From: Eubacterium sp.
GTDB lineage: Bacteria; Bacillota; Clostridia; Oscillospirales; Acutalibacteraceae
DNA length: 64,000 nucleotides
NCBI GenBank assembly: GCA_017445905.1
Contig: JAFSRX010000007.1
Span: 1-64,000 of the forward strand
Direction of reading: 5' to 3'
Positions within the stretch are counted from its first letter, which is position 1; each line of letters begins with the position of its first letter. Positions 31,845 through 40,738 of this stretch are shown here, in pieces. The notes under the pieces are model-generated. The model was not told the DNA's origin, searched no databases, and saw only the letters and a list, made by a program, of their open reading frames with translations. Both the position numbers and the translations under genes were made by a program.

Positions 31845-33629
31845 ATGCAGACAAATCTTACTAAAAACCCGTCTCTCCTTGCATGGCTTGATGAGAAGGT
31901 TGACTTCCTGAAGCCTGCTCAGATTATCTGGATTGACGGCTCGGAAAAGCAGCTTGACGCTCTCAGAGCTGAGGCTTGTGAAACTGGCGAAATGATTAAG
32001 CTCAACGAAGATCTTCTTCCCGGATGTTATCTTCACAGAACTGCAGAAAACGACGTTGCACGTGTTGAGGCAAGAACGCTTATCTGCACATCAAAAGAAG
32101 AGGATGCAGGTCCTACCAACCACTGGATGGATCCGAAAGAATGCTATGCAATGCTTAACGATATTGCTAAGGATTCATATAAGGGAAGAACAATGTATAT
32201 CATTCCTTATTCAATGGGTCCCGTTGGTTCTCCTTTCTCAAAAATAGGTATTGAAATAACAGACTCAATTTATGTTGTTCTCAATATGGCTATTATGACA
32301 AGAGTTGGAACAGCAGTTCTTGACTGCCTTGGCGACAGCAATGACTGGGTACGCGGAATGCACTGCAAGTGCAATGTTGATCCCGAAAACAGATGGATTG
32401 TTCAGTTCCCGGAGGATAATACAATTATTTCTGTTAACTCAGCATACGGCGGAAACGTTCTTCTCGGTAAGAAATGCTTTGCACTCCGTATTGCTTCATA
32501 CCTCGGTAAAAACGAGGGCTGGCAGGCTGAGCATATGCTTATCCTCGGTCTTACAAGACCCGGAGAAGAAACAAAATATATCTGCGCTGCATTCCCATCA
32601 GCTTGCGGAAAAACCAACCTTGCAATGCTTATTCCTCCCGAAGGATATCTTGCTAAGGGCTACAAAGTTGAGTGCGTAGGCGACGATATTTCATGGATCA
32701 GAAAAGGTCCTGATGGAAGACTTTACGCAATCAATCCTGAAAACGGATTCTTCGGCGTTGCTCCCGGAACAAACGAGAAATCAAATCCGAATGCTCTTGC
32801 TGCAACCAAGAAGGGAACAATCTTCACAAACGTTTGCCACAACCTTGATAACAACACTGTATGGTGGGAGAAACTTGATAAGAATCCTCCGACAAATGCT
32901 ATCAACTGGAAGGGTAATCCCTGGAACGGTGAGGATCCTCAGGGCGAATACGGCGCTCATCCAAACTCAAGATTTACTGCTCCTGCAGTTAACTGCCCCT
33001 GTCTTTCACCTGAATTCGAAAATCCGAACGGTGTTCCGATTTCTGCATTTGTATTCGGTGGAAGAAGAGCTAAGCTCACTCCTCTTGTTTATCAGTCAAA
33101 GAGCTGGAACAACGGTGTATTCGTTGGCTCAATTATGGGAAGTGAAACAACTGCAGCTGCAACAGGTGCAGTTGGCGTAGTTCGTCGTGACCCGATGGCT
33201 ATGCTTCCGTTCTGCGGATATAATATGGGTGACTACTGGAAACACTGGATTGAAATCGGTGAAGGTCTTGATCCTGAAAAAGCACCTAAGATTTTCAACG
33301 TTAACTGGTTCCGTAAGGATGAAAACGATGACTTCATCTGGCCCGGATTCGGCGATAACCTTCGTGTTCTCGACTGGATTATCGACCGTTGCGAGGGCAA
33401 GGTTGATGCTCAGGAAACTCCTATCGGATATCTGCCTTACGCTAAGGATATCAACCTCGAAGGTCTTGATATTTCTCTTGAAACTCTTGACTCAATCCTT
33501 GACGTTGATAAGGCTGCATGGGAAGAGGAATTCGCAGGCGTTGATGAGCTTTATGCTAAGTTTGGCGATAGACTTCCTCAGGAACTCGCAGACGAACTCG
33601 CTTCAGTAAGAAAAGCATTTGAAGACTAA
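31845..33629 (+). CDS. pckG: Phosphoenolpyruvate carboxykinase (GTP)
   Basis: This 594-aa cytoplasmic enzyme interconverts oxaloacetate and phosphoenolpyruvate with GTP/GDP. The GTP-type P-loop SACGKTN is at residues 252-258 and includes the hyper-reactive cysteine typical of this class. Other marks are YIIPYSMGPVGSPFSKIGI, the SAYGGNVLLGKKC segment, and FVFGGRRAKLTPLVYQ. ATP-type enzymes are unrelated in these blocks. Length is normal. AAGGAG precedes the ATG. In anaerobic fermenters the enzyme may run towards oxaloacetate and succinate or malate formation; with malic enzyme in the window a C4-C3 cycle is possible. Confidence 0.97.
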   Translation: MQTNLTKNPSLLAWLDEKVDFLKPAQIIWIDGSEKQLDALRAEACETGEMIKLNEDLLPGCYLHRTAENDVARVEARTLICTSKEEDAGPTNHWMDPKECYAMLNDIAKDSYKGRTMYIIPYSMGPVGSPFSKIGIEITDSIYVVLNMAIMTRVGTAVLDCLGDSNDWVRGMHCKCNVDPENRWIVQFPEDNTIISVNSAYGGNVLLGKKCFALRIASYLGKNEGWQAEHMLILGLTRPGEETKYICAAFPSACGKTNLAMLIPPEGYLAKGYKVECVGDDISWIRKGPDGRLYAINPENGFFGVAPGTNEKSNPNALAATKKGTIFTNVCHNLDNNTVWWEKLDKNPPTNAINWKGNPWNGEDPQGEYGAHPNSRFTAPAVNCPCLSPEFENPNGVPISAFVFGGRRAKLTPLVYQSKSWNNGVFVGSIMGSETTAAATGAVGVVRRDPMAMLPFCGYNMGDYWKHWIEIGEGLDPEKAPKIFNVNWFRKDENDDFIWPGFGDNLRVLDWIIDRCEGKVDAQETPIGYLPYAKDINLEGLDISLETLDSILDVDKAAWEEEFAGVDELYAKFGDRLPQELADELASVRKAFED

Positions 33630-33641
33630 TATCTATTAAAC

Positions 33642-33676
33642 AAAAAGCAACCGAAAACAAATTCGGTTGCTTTTTT
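33642..33676. terminator. Bidirectional terminator between pckG and radical SAM gene
   Basis: AAAAAGCAACCGAA-AACAAA-TTCGGTTGCTTTTTT between convergent genes; long stem with A and T tracts on both sides. Confidence 0.92.
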
Positions 33677-33678
33677 AA

Positions 33679-34767
33679 TTATTTTGAATTAACTATTTCT
33701 TCAACCTTATCCCTGTTCATATAAAGTGTGCAGCCGCCGATATGGTCGTCTTTGAGAAGACCTTCGGTCTGAAGCGCCATAAACAGAGGGGATTTGAGGG
33801 CTTCTCTGAGTGATGTATCTTTAACATTTATGTCTGAATAAGGTGAAAACGGACAGGGTTCTGCTCCGCCGTGGGAGTTGATGTGGAAAAATCCGCGTCC
33901 TGCTGCAACGCATCCTCCTGAGCTTTTTTCGTCTCCAGGGAATGCGATGAAAACCATTCCTCTTTTTTTACGCCTTAATCTCTTTATTTGCTTTTGCATA
34001 TATGCCTGTTCTTTTTGAGTCGGAGCAAGATGTGTGCTCTCCTCGGTTACAGGAACAAATTCAACAAAAATAACTGCTTTACAGCCGAGATTATATAAAT
34101 TATCAAGAAATTCATCTGAATAAACTTCATAAATGTTTTCCGTTGTAACCGTTACAGAAGCGCCGAAAATCATTTCTCTTTCTTTAATGCTATGCATTGC
34201 CTCGGTTACTTTCTGATAAACTCCGTCGCCTCGGCGCTCATCAGTGAGCTTTTCATCGCCCTCGATACTGATAATCGGAACAAGATTTCTGTTTTTATCA
34301 AGAACATCAAGATATTTTTCGTGAAGATATGTTCCGTTTGTAAATATCGGAAAAAGAATATTTTTATGCTCGGCAGCTTTTTTGATAACATCATATCTCA
34401 TAAGAGGCTCACCGCCTGCAAGGAGAATGAAGCTTATTCCAAGCTCGTCGGCTTCTTTGAAAATTCTGTTCCAGTCATCACCGCTTAACTGGTCAACGGG
34501 CTTACTGTCGCAGCAGGCATTATTGCTTCTTGAATAACATCCTGCGCAGTGAAGATTACAGGAAGAGGTTATGCTCGCAATTAAAAACGGGGGAATGTGT
34601 TCGCCTTTCTTTTCTGCAGAATAGCGCTTTTTTGAAGCGATTTTTGAAGCTTTTGCAAACTGCTTCATAAACGCGCTTTCTTTTTCATTTTTTGCTGTTG
34701 CGCGAAGCGAATCCGTAACAACTCTGACAACGCCCCTTGTCATATATCTTTGAATTTTAAATGCCAT
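33679..34767 (-). CDS. Radical SAM protein, paralogue of the 2.5-kb enzyme
   Basis: This 362-aa enzyme has the SAM-cleaving cluster motif at Cys70, Cys74 and Cys77 (SSCNLHCAGCY), then GGEPLMRYDV. Its C-terminal GGCVAAGRGFFHINSHGGAEP is followed by further cysteines (CPF, GCTLY), suggesting a SPASM-like auxiliary site. Extended similarity to the radical SAM protein at 2484-3890 covers the whole core (EGxxxxxDxRRGxGxY, then SDEFLDNLYNLG). It lacks the long N-terminal extension and the late CDKC of that protein. No peptide precursor gene was found beside it. Substrate unknown. It is a single minus-strand gene facing pckG. Confidence 0.85.
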   Translation of the reverse strand: MAFKIQRYMTRGVVRVVTDSLRATAKNEKESAFMKQFAKASKIASKKRYSAEKKGEHIPPFLIASITSSCNLHCAGCYSRSNNACCDSKPVDQLSGDDWNRIFKEADELGISFILLAGGEPLMRYDVIKKAAEHKNILFPIFTNGTYLHEKYLDVLDKNRNLVPIISIEGDEKLTDERRGDGVYQKVTEAMHSIKEREMIFGASVTVTTENIYEVYSDEFLDNLYNLGCKAVIFVEFVPVTEESTHLAPTQKEQAYMQKQIKRLRRKKRGMVFIAFPGDEKSSGGCVAAGRGFFHINSHGGAEPCPFSPYSDINVKDTSLREALKSPLFMALQTEGLLKDDHIGGCTLYMNRDKVEEIVNSK

Positions 34768-34946
34768 TAAAACACCTCGTTTTTATAAAAGGTTTTATAA
34801 AATTAAATTGAACGCAATTAATATAATAGCATAATTGTTTTGAATATACAAGCAGTTTTTGAAATTCGCGGGATTTACAGATGTATAATTTTATGATATG
34901 ATTTTATTGTTAATAAAAAATTTAAAGATTTTGGAGGGGAGAGGTT

Positions 34947-36779
34947 ATGAAAAATAAAAAGGAAAAGAATAAAATCGGCGTATTTTATATAATAGTTCTG
35001 GCTGTAATAACAGTTTTTGGACTTGCAGTTCTTGAACTCGGAAAGAATACTGTTCTCGGATGGGGAATTGTTATTCTTTGCCTTGCTGCCTTGATTGTGC
35101 TTGAAGTTTTTGTAACTAAGAAAAAGGGGCTTTTTATTCACCTTCTTATGTGCGTTTGTCTTATCAGTATGATTTCAGTTGCATTTGCCGTTTCAATGCC
35201 GCCTTATAAATGCTCTCCTGCAGTTGATGTTAAAAATCCGGAAAAAACCGAGGTTGTTTCGGTTAATGAGGGAGATTTAACAGGCGTTTTAAACGAGGAT
35301 AAAAGCGTTGAGGTTTTTGCAGGTATTCCGTATGCTGCGCCTCCGATAGGTGAGTTAAGATGGAAAGAACCACAGCCTGCACAGAAGTGGGAGGGCGTTA
35401 AGGCTTGCGACACCTTTGCTCCGATGAGTATGCAAAAAAGAGACGGCGAGATTATGAACTCATTAACTAAGATATTCGGATATCATTATTTTGAATTCTG
35501 CTTAAAAGATAACTACCGTGAGGCTGTCAGCGAGGATTCACTCTATCTTAATATCTGGAAGCCTGCGGGAAAGGTTGAAAATGCACCTGTTTTATTCTTT
35601 ATTCACGGCGGGTCTTTAACAACGGGTCAGCCATCTTTTAGTGAATACAGAGGCGAGGATTTAGCTAAAAAAGGTATAATTGTTGTTAATTTTGGCTACA
35701 GACTTAATGTTTTCGGATATATGGCAAATGAAGAGCTTGCAAGTGAAAGCGAAAACGGTACAACGGGGAATTACGGTCTTCTTGACCAGATTGCCGCGCT
35801 TAAATGGGTTAATGAAAATATTGAATCCTTTGGCGGTGATGCTTCAAAAATAACTATTGCAGGCGAATCGGCAGGCTCATCAAGTGTTAATGCGCTCTGC
35901 GTTTCTCCGCTTGCAAAGGGGCTTTTCAGATTTGCTATTGCTGAAAGTAGCGGCATAACCCCAAAAGAGCCTTATCATACTTTCAGAAGCTTTACCGATG
36001 CACTTAGCGAAGGCGAAAAAACAATGAAGGATTTCAGTGCAAAAAGCGTTGAGGATTTGCGCAAAATTCCCGCTGAGGAGCTTGTTAATACAACTGCAAA
36101 TAACAGCGCAATGACTGTTGACGGATATGCTATAACAGAACAGCCCTATCTTACATATGAAAAGGGAAAAAACAACGAACAGGCGTTGCTTAACGGATAT
36201 AATGCACACGAGGCGGATGTTTTCGGTCTCTTTAATGAGGTTGACGATAAAAAATATGAGGATTCACTCGTTCAGCTTTTCGGTAAATATTCAGAAGAAG
36301 CGCTTAAGCTTTATCCTGCAGACAGCAATAAACTTGATTATAAAATCGCTATAGATAAGGGCGGAAGCGCAAAGGGAGCATATAACTATGTTCTTGGCGG
36401 AACATGGTTTGCGTATAGCCATAAAAAGTGGAGCGATTATCTGGTGCAGCAGAACAAACCTGTTTATTTCTATTATTTTGCAAAGGATGATTCAGCCCTC
36501 AGAGCATACCACGCAGGTGAGCTACCCTTTGCCTACGGAAATCTGAAAAGGCATAAAAGCGCATACACTGATGAGGATTTTGCCCTTTCTGAGCAGATGC
36601 AGAATTATTGGGTGAATTTCGTTAAAAGGGGAAATCCAAACGGAAAAGACTTAACGGGATGGGAGAAATATACTAAAACACAGAAAAAGATACTCCAGTT
36701 TGATACTGAAATAAAAATGATTGATGATCCATATTCAAAGCTATACCCGATAATTGATAAATCACAAAATGAAAAATAA
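34947..36779 (+). CDS. Membrane-anchored type B carboxylesterase
   Basis: This 610-aa protein combines three N-terminal hydrophobic helices (about residues 11-29, 35-52 and 57-80) with an extracellular alpha/beta-hydrolase. The esterase part starts at EVFAGIPYAAPPIGELRW. It shows the disulfide-region block EDSLYLNIW, the oxyanion loop FFIHGGSL, and the nucleophile elbow GESAGSSS with Ser308. The catalytic His lies in AYHAGELPFAYG. Type B esterases hydrolyse carboxylic esters of varied acids. Surface location suggests acyl esters on polysaccharides or xenobiotics. GGAGGGGAGAGG precedes the ATG. The TAA stop is supplied by the terminal repeat of the element that follows. Confidence 0.9.
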   Translation: MKNKKEKNKIGVFYIIVLAVITVFGLAVLELGKNTVLGWGIVILCLAALIVLEVFVTKKKGLFIHLLMCVCLISMISVAFAVSMPPYKCSPAVDVKNPEKTEVVSVNEGDLTGVLNEDKSVEVFAGIPYAAPPIGELRWKEPQPAQKWEGVKACDTFAPMSMQKRDGEIMNSLTKIFGYHYFEFCLKDNYREAVSEDSLYLNIWKPAGKVENAPVLFFIHGGSLTTGQPSFSEYRGEDLAKKGIIVVNFGYRLNVFGYMANEELASESENGTTGNYGLLDQIAALKWVNENIESFGGDASKITIAGESAGSSSVNALCVSPLAKGLFRFAIAESSGITPKEPYHTFRSFTDALSEGEKTMKDFSAKSVEDLRKIPAEELVNTTANNSAMTVDGYAITEQPYLTYEKGKNNEQALLNGYNAHEADVFGLFNEVDDKKYEDSLVQLFGKYSEEALKLYPADSNKLDYKIAIDKGGSAKGAYNYVLGGTWFAYSHKKWSDYLVQQNKPVYFYYFAKDDSALRAYHAGELPFAYGNLKRHKSAYTDEDFALSEQMQNYWVNFVKRGNPNGKDLTGWEKYTKTQKKILQFDTEIKMIDDPYSKLYPIIDKSQNEK

Positions 36780-37086
36780 GGAATTGCCGATTTAGGCGAG
36801 GTGCGATAACGAAGGATAGGTTTTGACTTTGTCTTTTTGACTCTAAAACAACAAAAAATCCGCTGAATACGCGAGTATGCAGCGGATTTTTTGTTGCCTT
36901 ATAGCCTAAAAATACTTTGTCAAAACTGCTTTGCATCCAAAATCAACAGATTTTTTGTCAGAACAATGAATAAAAGTCCATTTGGGCTGGCGCCCTAATA
37001 GACTTTTTGAAGCAGTTATGGCGGAAAAGATGCGATTTTTGGACTAACCTTCGTTATGGCACCTCGCCTTTTTCGGCAATTCCTTA
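36777..37086. mobile_element. 310-bp miniature inverted-repeat element (MITE-like)
   Basis: The ends are complementary over about 43 bp: TAAGGAATTGCCGA then GGCGAGGTGCGATAACGAAGG on the left (36777-36819), and the inverted copy with few changes on the right (37043-37086). Inside is a terminator-like hairpin (36859-36892, CCGCTGAATAC / GTATGCAGCGG, then TTTTTT) that can end the esterase transcript. A second hairpin GGGC/GCCC lies at about 36984-36995. There is no coding capacity. A truncated relative lies at 5716-5797. No flanking target duplication is certain. Confidence 0.75.
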
Positions 37087-37110
37087 TTTTAGTGGTGCGA
37101 TTTTCAATTT

Positions 37111-39060
37111 TTAAAAGCAGTTTATAACCTCTGCTCCGTCTTTAACAAATGCGATAAATTCATTGATTTCGGCTGAGATTTCGTGATAGCCTTCTGCGTA
37201 TTTTTCCTTCGTCTTTGTTAAAATCCATTCTCCTTTGGGGAGATAAACTGTTTTCTTTTTCTGTCCCTGATTTACAATCGGAGCAAAGAGAATATCATCG
37301 CCAAACATATATTGCTCACCGAGATTGTAGCAGTTTTCATCATCGGGGAAGTCGAAAAACATCGGGCGCATAATCGGATAACCCTTTTCTGAGGCGATTT
37401 TCATATGCTTTTCAATATAGGGTCTGAGGCGTTCACGAAGGAAGATTAAATCTTTGAGGATTTCAAAGTTTCTCTCGCCGAAGCTCCAGATTTCATTCGG
37501 GTCGCCCGAAGCCTCCTTAACATCTCTTTTCTTTTCACCGTGGCGGTTTCGGTTTCCGTGAAGTCGCATAACGGGGCAGAAAACTCCGTATTGGAACCAG
37601 CGAACAATCAGTTCTCTGAAATAGTCGCTCTGAGTGTCTGCGCCCCAGAATCCACCGATATCAGTATTCCACCAGGGAATACCGCACATCGCCATATTAA
37701 GCCCTGATTTAACCTGATCGGAAAGGCTTTCAAAGTTTGAATAAATATCTCCGCTCCACACGAGTGAGCCGTATTTCTGAGAGCCGAGGTATGCGCATCT
37801 TGTTAAGGTTACAGGCTCTTCATCGCTTATGCTCTTAAAGCCTTCATATGCCATTTTTGAATAGAAATAGGGATAAATTAGCGAATATTCATCGCCCCTA
37901 CCAATATGTAAGGTTAAATTCTTGAAATGTTCGGGATGAATTTCGGGCTCAGCCTCATCAAACCAAAGCGCGTCAACTCCGTTATCGAGATAATTCTCTT
38001 TTAGCTTGCTGAAAACAAATTCTCTCGTTTTCGGATTTGTAACATCAATTTCCGCCTGTGGTCCGTAGAAATTGAAAACCTTGCCTGTTCCGTCCTTTGT
38101 TTTGATGAGCATATCATTTTTGAGCATATACTCATAGTTTTCGCTGTTTTCATTGATCGTCGGCCACATCGAAACAACGAGCTTTGTTCCCATTTCGTGA
38201 ATCTCATCAGCCATGGCTTTAACGTCAGTCCAGTATTCAGGGTCGAATTTATAGTCGCCCTGCTCGGTCCAATGAAAATAATCGCATACTATTGCAGAAA
38301 GGGGGATACCCTCTTTTTTATATCTTCTTGTAACCTCGAGCAAATCCTCCTGAGTTTCATATCTCAGTCTGCTCTGCCAGAATCCAGTTGCCCAGTGGGG
38401 CATAATCGGAGCATAACCTGTTAAATCTGCAAGCGTTGTTGAAACCTCTTTGGGATTTCCCAAAATAACAACATAGTCGATTTTTCTTGTTGCCGCCGCA
38501 TTCCAGCGGGTTCGGTTGTTTGAAAGCTCAACGCTTCCGATTGAAGGATTGTTCCAAAGAAAGCCATAGCCGAGCGATGAATAAACAAAGGGAATTGAGC
38601 ATTTTGCGTTAACATGGCGCATGTCAAAAGAGCTACCCTTTAAATCAAACTGACCGCTTGCTTCGTGGCCCAATCCGTAAAAATGCTCGTTTTCATTCGG
38701 CTTGAAAGTAACTCTTGAATAATATGTTCCATTATCGTTACTCTCATAAAAACGCCAGCCTGAATCAAATGCAAGCTCATTTTTTTCTTCAAGAAAGGGA
38801 TTTCCGTTTTTATAAAAAGTAACTTTTCCGCGACTTTCAAGTTTAACAGAAAGAGAGCCGTTTTTTATCTCAACATAGTTTTCGTTTTCATTAACTTCAA
38901 AATCAAGGATTTTTGGAATTAGTGTAAAGTTTTCCTCAAAGTATTCTCCATCGGGGAAGGCTTCAAAACGAAGGGTGTTTTTTGCGCATGCGCTTATTCT
39001 GATTAAATCCTCGTTTCGTTTATATAATACTGAGTTTTTTGTTATTTTTGTGTTTTCCAT
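37111..39060 (-). CDS. Glycoside hydrolase family 31 (alpha-xylosidase/alpha-glucosidase type)
   Basis: This 649-aa GH31 enzyme has a beta-sandwich N-terminus (with FYGLGHEASGQFDLKG near residue 130) and a TIM barrel. The nucleophile is Asp368 in WFDEAEPE and the acid/base is Asp438 in VWSGDIYS. GIPWWNTDIGGFWG and CPVMRLHGNRNRHG are also family blocks, and a C-terminal beta domain ends the protein. No signal peptide, so cytoplasmic. The ATG at 39060 follows AAAGGA, and the gene lies 11 bp behind the GH29 fucosidase, so both act on the same imported oligosaccharide. Specificity is undecided: alpha-xylosidase on xyloglucan fragments or alpha-glucosidase. Confidence 0.9.
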   Translation of the reverse strand: MENTKITKNSVLYKRNEDLIRISACAKNTLRFEAFPDGEYFEENFTLIPKILDFEVNENENYVEIKNGSLSVKLESRGKVTFYKNGNPFLEEKNELAFDSGWRFYESNDNGTYYSRVTFKPNENEHFYGLGHEASGQFDLKGSSFDMRHVNAKCSIPFVYSSLGYGFLWNNPSIGSVELSNNRTRWNAAATRKIDYVVILGNPKEVSTTLADLTGYAPIMPHWATGFWQSRLRYETQEDLLEVTRRYKKEGIPLSAIVCDYFHWTEQGDYKFDPEYWTDVKAMADEIHEMGTKLVVSMWPTINENSENYEYMLKNDMLIKTKDGTGKVFNFYGPQAEIDVTNPKTREFVFSKLKENYLDNGVDALWFDEAEPEIHPEHFKNLTLHIGRGDEYSLIYPYFYSKMAYEGFKSISDEEPVTLTRCAYLGSQKYGSLVWSGDIYSNFESLSDQVKSGLNMAMCGIPWWNTDIGGFWGADTQSDYFRELIVRWFQYGVFCPVMRLHGNRNRHGEKKRDVKEASGDPNEIWSFGERNFEILKDLIFLRERLRPYIEKHMKIASEKGYPIMRPMFFDFPDDENCYNLGEQYMFGDDILFAPIVNQGQKKKTVYLPKGEWILTKTKEKYAEGYHEISAEINEFIAFVKDGAEVINCF

Positions 39061-39071
39061 AGCTGAATCCT

Positions 39072-40538
39072 TTAGGCAAGAGTAATTTTTAAACATTGCG
39101 GAAGCTTGCTTTTCGGCTCGTTTTTAAGAGTTACAAAAAGACCTTCGTTTGTGCAACTGAATTTTTCAACCTCTCTTCCGAGAAGCTCAACATTTTCAAT
39201 ACAGATTCCGCATCTGTTTGTATAAAATGAATTGATTTTTATTTCCTTTGAAGGCTTCATCTGAAAGGCATATATTACGCCGTTTTTATATGTAAACCGG
39301 AAATCTTTTTCGTTGTATTCAACTCTGCCCTCCGAGAACATTCCTGAAGAGGGCTGATGTTCGCCTTCTTTATAGAATTTATACGGTGTTGTTTCATATA
39401 TTCCTTCGCCGTTAACTTTGAGCCAGCTTCCCATATCTCTGAGAACGGCTGTTTCTTCATCGGTGAAAGTTCCGTCAGGCTTCGGTCCGATATTAAGAAG
39501 CAGCATTCCGTTTTTTGAAACAACATCAATCAGTGTTGTTATGCATTCATATGAGGATTTATAGGTGTTATCTTTTCTGTATCCCCAGGAATTATTTCCG
39601 ATAGCTGTATCTGTTTGCCAGGGGTAAGCAAAAATATCTCCGAGCGAGCCTCTTTCGATATCAAGGGTTGCTGTGCCGAGAGGAAAGGCGTTATGCTTAA
39701 AATCAATCGTAACTTCTTTTTTCCATTCATCAGCGCGGTTATAATAGTATGCTGCAATCTTTTTTAGATAGGGTTTGAAATTCTGATTCTGAATCCACCA
39801 GTCAAAATAAATGATTTTCGGCTGATACTTGTCAATGAGCTCGCAGGTTCTTACCATCCAGTCCTCGGCAAATTCATCGCTTGGACCGATTTCATCAACA
39901 ACATCCGTTGTTGGCGCCATATTGTTTATTAGCTTATCATCAACATATGCAGGTCCGTAAAAATCAAAGCATTCATTATCAGGATTGATATCGCTCTCAA
40001 AAGTCATTCCGGGATTCATAAAGAAGAAATGCTCAGCCCTGTGGGTTGAAGCGCAGAAAACAAGATTTTGCTTTTCGCATTCAGCTTTAAGCTCGCCTGC
40101 AATATCCCTGCAAGGTCCCATATCCTTTGCGTTCCAGCGGTTAAACTCTGTTTCATACATTGCAAAACCGTCGTGATGCTCGCACACGGGAACAATGAAT
40201 TTTGCGCCTGCGTTTTTAAAGGTTTCAATCCATTTTTTTGCATCAAAGTTTTCACCTTTGAACATAGGGATAAAATCCTTATATCCGAAATCCTTATGAT
40301 TTCCGTAGGTTTCAATATGATGCTTGAATTCACCGCTTCCCTGAACATACATTCCTCTTGAATACCATTCACTTCCGAAAGCGGGAACGGAATAAATACC
40401 CCAATGAATGAAGATTCCGAATTTTCCGCTGTAGTACCAGGATGGCGTTTTATGGTCTGAAAGTGATTGCCAGTTATCCTTGAATCTGCCATTTTCGATA
40501 ACTGAATCAATCTGATTTAAGTATTCCTGCTTTGTCAT
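39072..40538 (-). CDS. Alpha-L-fucosidase, glycoside hydrolase family 29
   Basis: This 488-aa enzyme removes terminal alpha-L-fucose. It has the family start WYYSGKFGIFIHWGIYSVPA and the EHHDGFAMYET substrate block, the nucleophile Asp246 in IIYFDWWI, and KNGMLLLNIGPKPDG in the C-terminal region of the barrel. A beta domain follows. There is no signal peptide, so it works inside the cell. An AGGAG-type site precedes the ATG. It is first in a two-gene operon with the GH31 enzyme. The pair would suit fucosylated xyloglucan or fucosylated host glycans; which is not known. Confidence 0.92.
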   Translation of the reverse strand: MTKQEYLNQIDSVIENGRFKDNWQSLSDHKTPSWYYSGKFGIFIHWGIYSVPAFGSEWYSRGMYVQGSGEFKHHIETYGNHKDFGYKDFIPMFKGENFDAKKWIETFKNAGAKFIVPVCEHHDGFAMYETEFNRWNAKDMGPCRDIAGELKAECEKQNLVFCASTHRAEHFFFMNPGMTFESDINPDNECFDFYGPAYVDDKLINNMAPTTDVVDEIGPSDEFAEDWMVRTCELIDKYQPKIIYFDWWIQNQNFKPYLKKIAAYYYNRADEWKKEVTIDFKHNAFPLGTATLDIERGSLGDIFAYPWQTDTAIGNNSWGYRKDNTYKSSYECITTLIDVVSKNGMLLLNIGPKPDGTFTDEETAVLRDMGSWLKVNGEGIYETTPYKFYKEGEHQPSSGMFSEGRVEYNEKDFRFTYKNGVIYAFQMKPSKEIKINSFYTNRCGICIENVELLGREVEKFSCTNEGLFVTLKNEPKSKLPQCLKITLA

Positions 40539-40570
40539 AACATAGGCTCCTTTTTGAATTCTCTATTGCC

Positions 40571-40599
40571 ATTATAGTCTGATTTTTGAATTTAAACAA
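40571..40599 (-). promoter_or_regulatory. Probable promoter of the GH29-GH31 operon
   Basis: On the minus strand TTGTTT (40599-40594) and TATAAT (40576-40571) are separated by 17 bp, 33 bp before the fucosidase ATG. Confidence 0.55.
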
Positions 40600-40617
40600 T
40601 ATTTAATAATAAAAAAG

Positions 40618-40646
40618 TTTACAAATCGAGATTTTTCTGCTATATT
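40618..40646 (+). promoter_or_regulatory. Probable promoter of the repeat-rich secreted protein
   Basis: TTTACA (40618-40623) and TATATT (40641-40646), 17-bp spacer, with an ATG about 90 bp downstream. Confidence 0.5.
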
Positions 40647-40738
40647 ATAATTGATAAGACTGACAATCGTAGCATTTTTATTCAATAATGCACTCGGTCA
40701 GAGGTCAATTCAATCAAAAAACATTTGGAGGAATTTTT

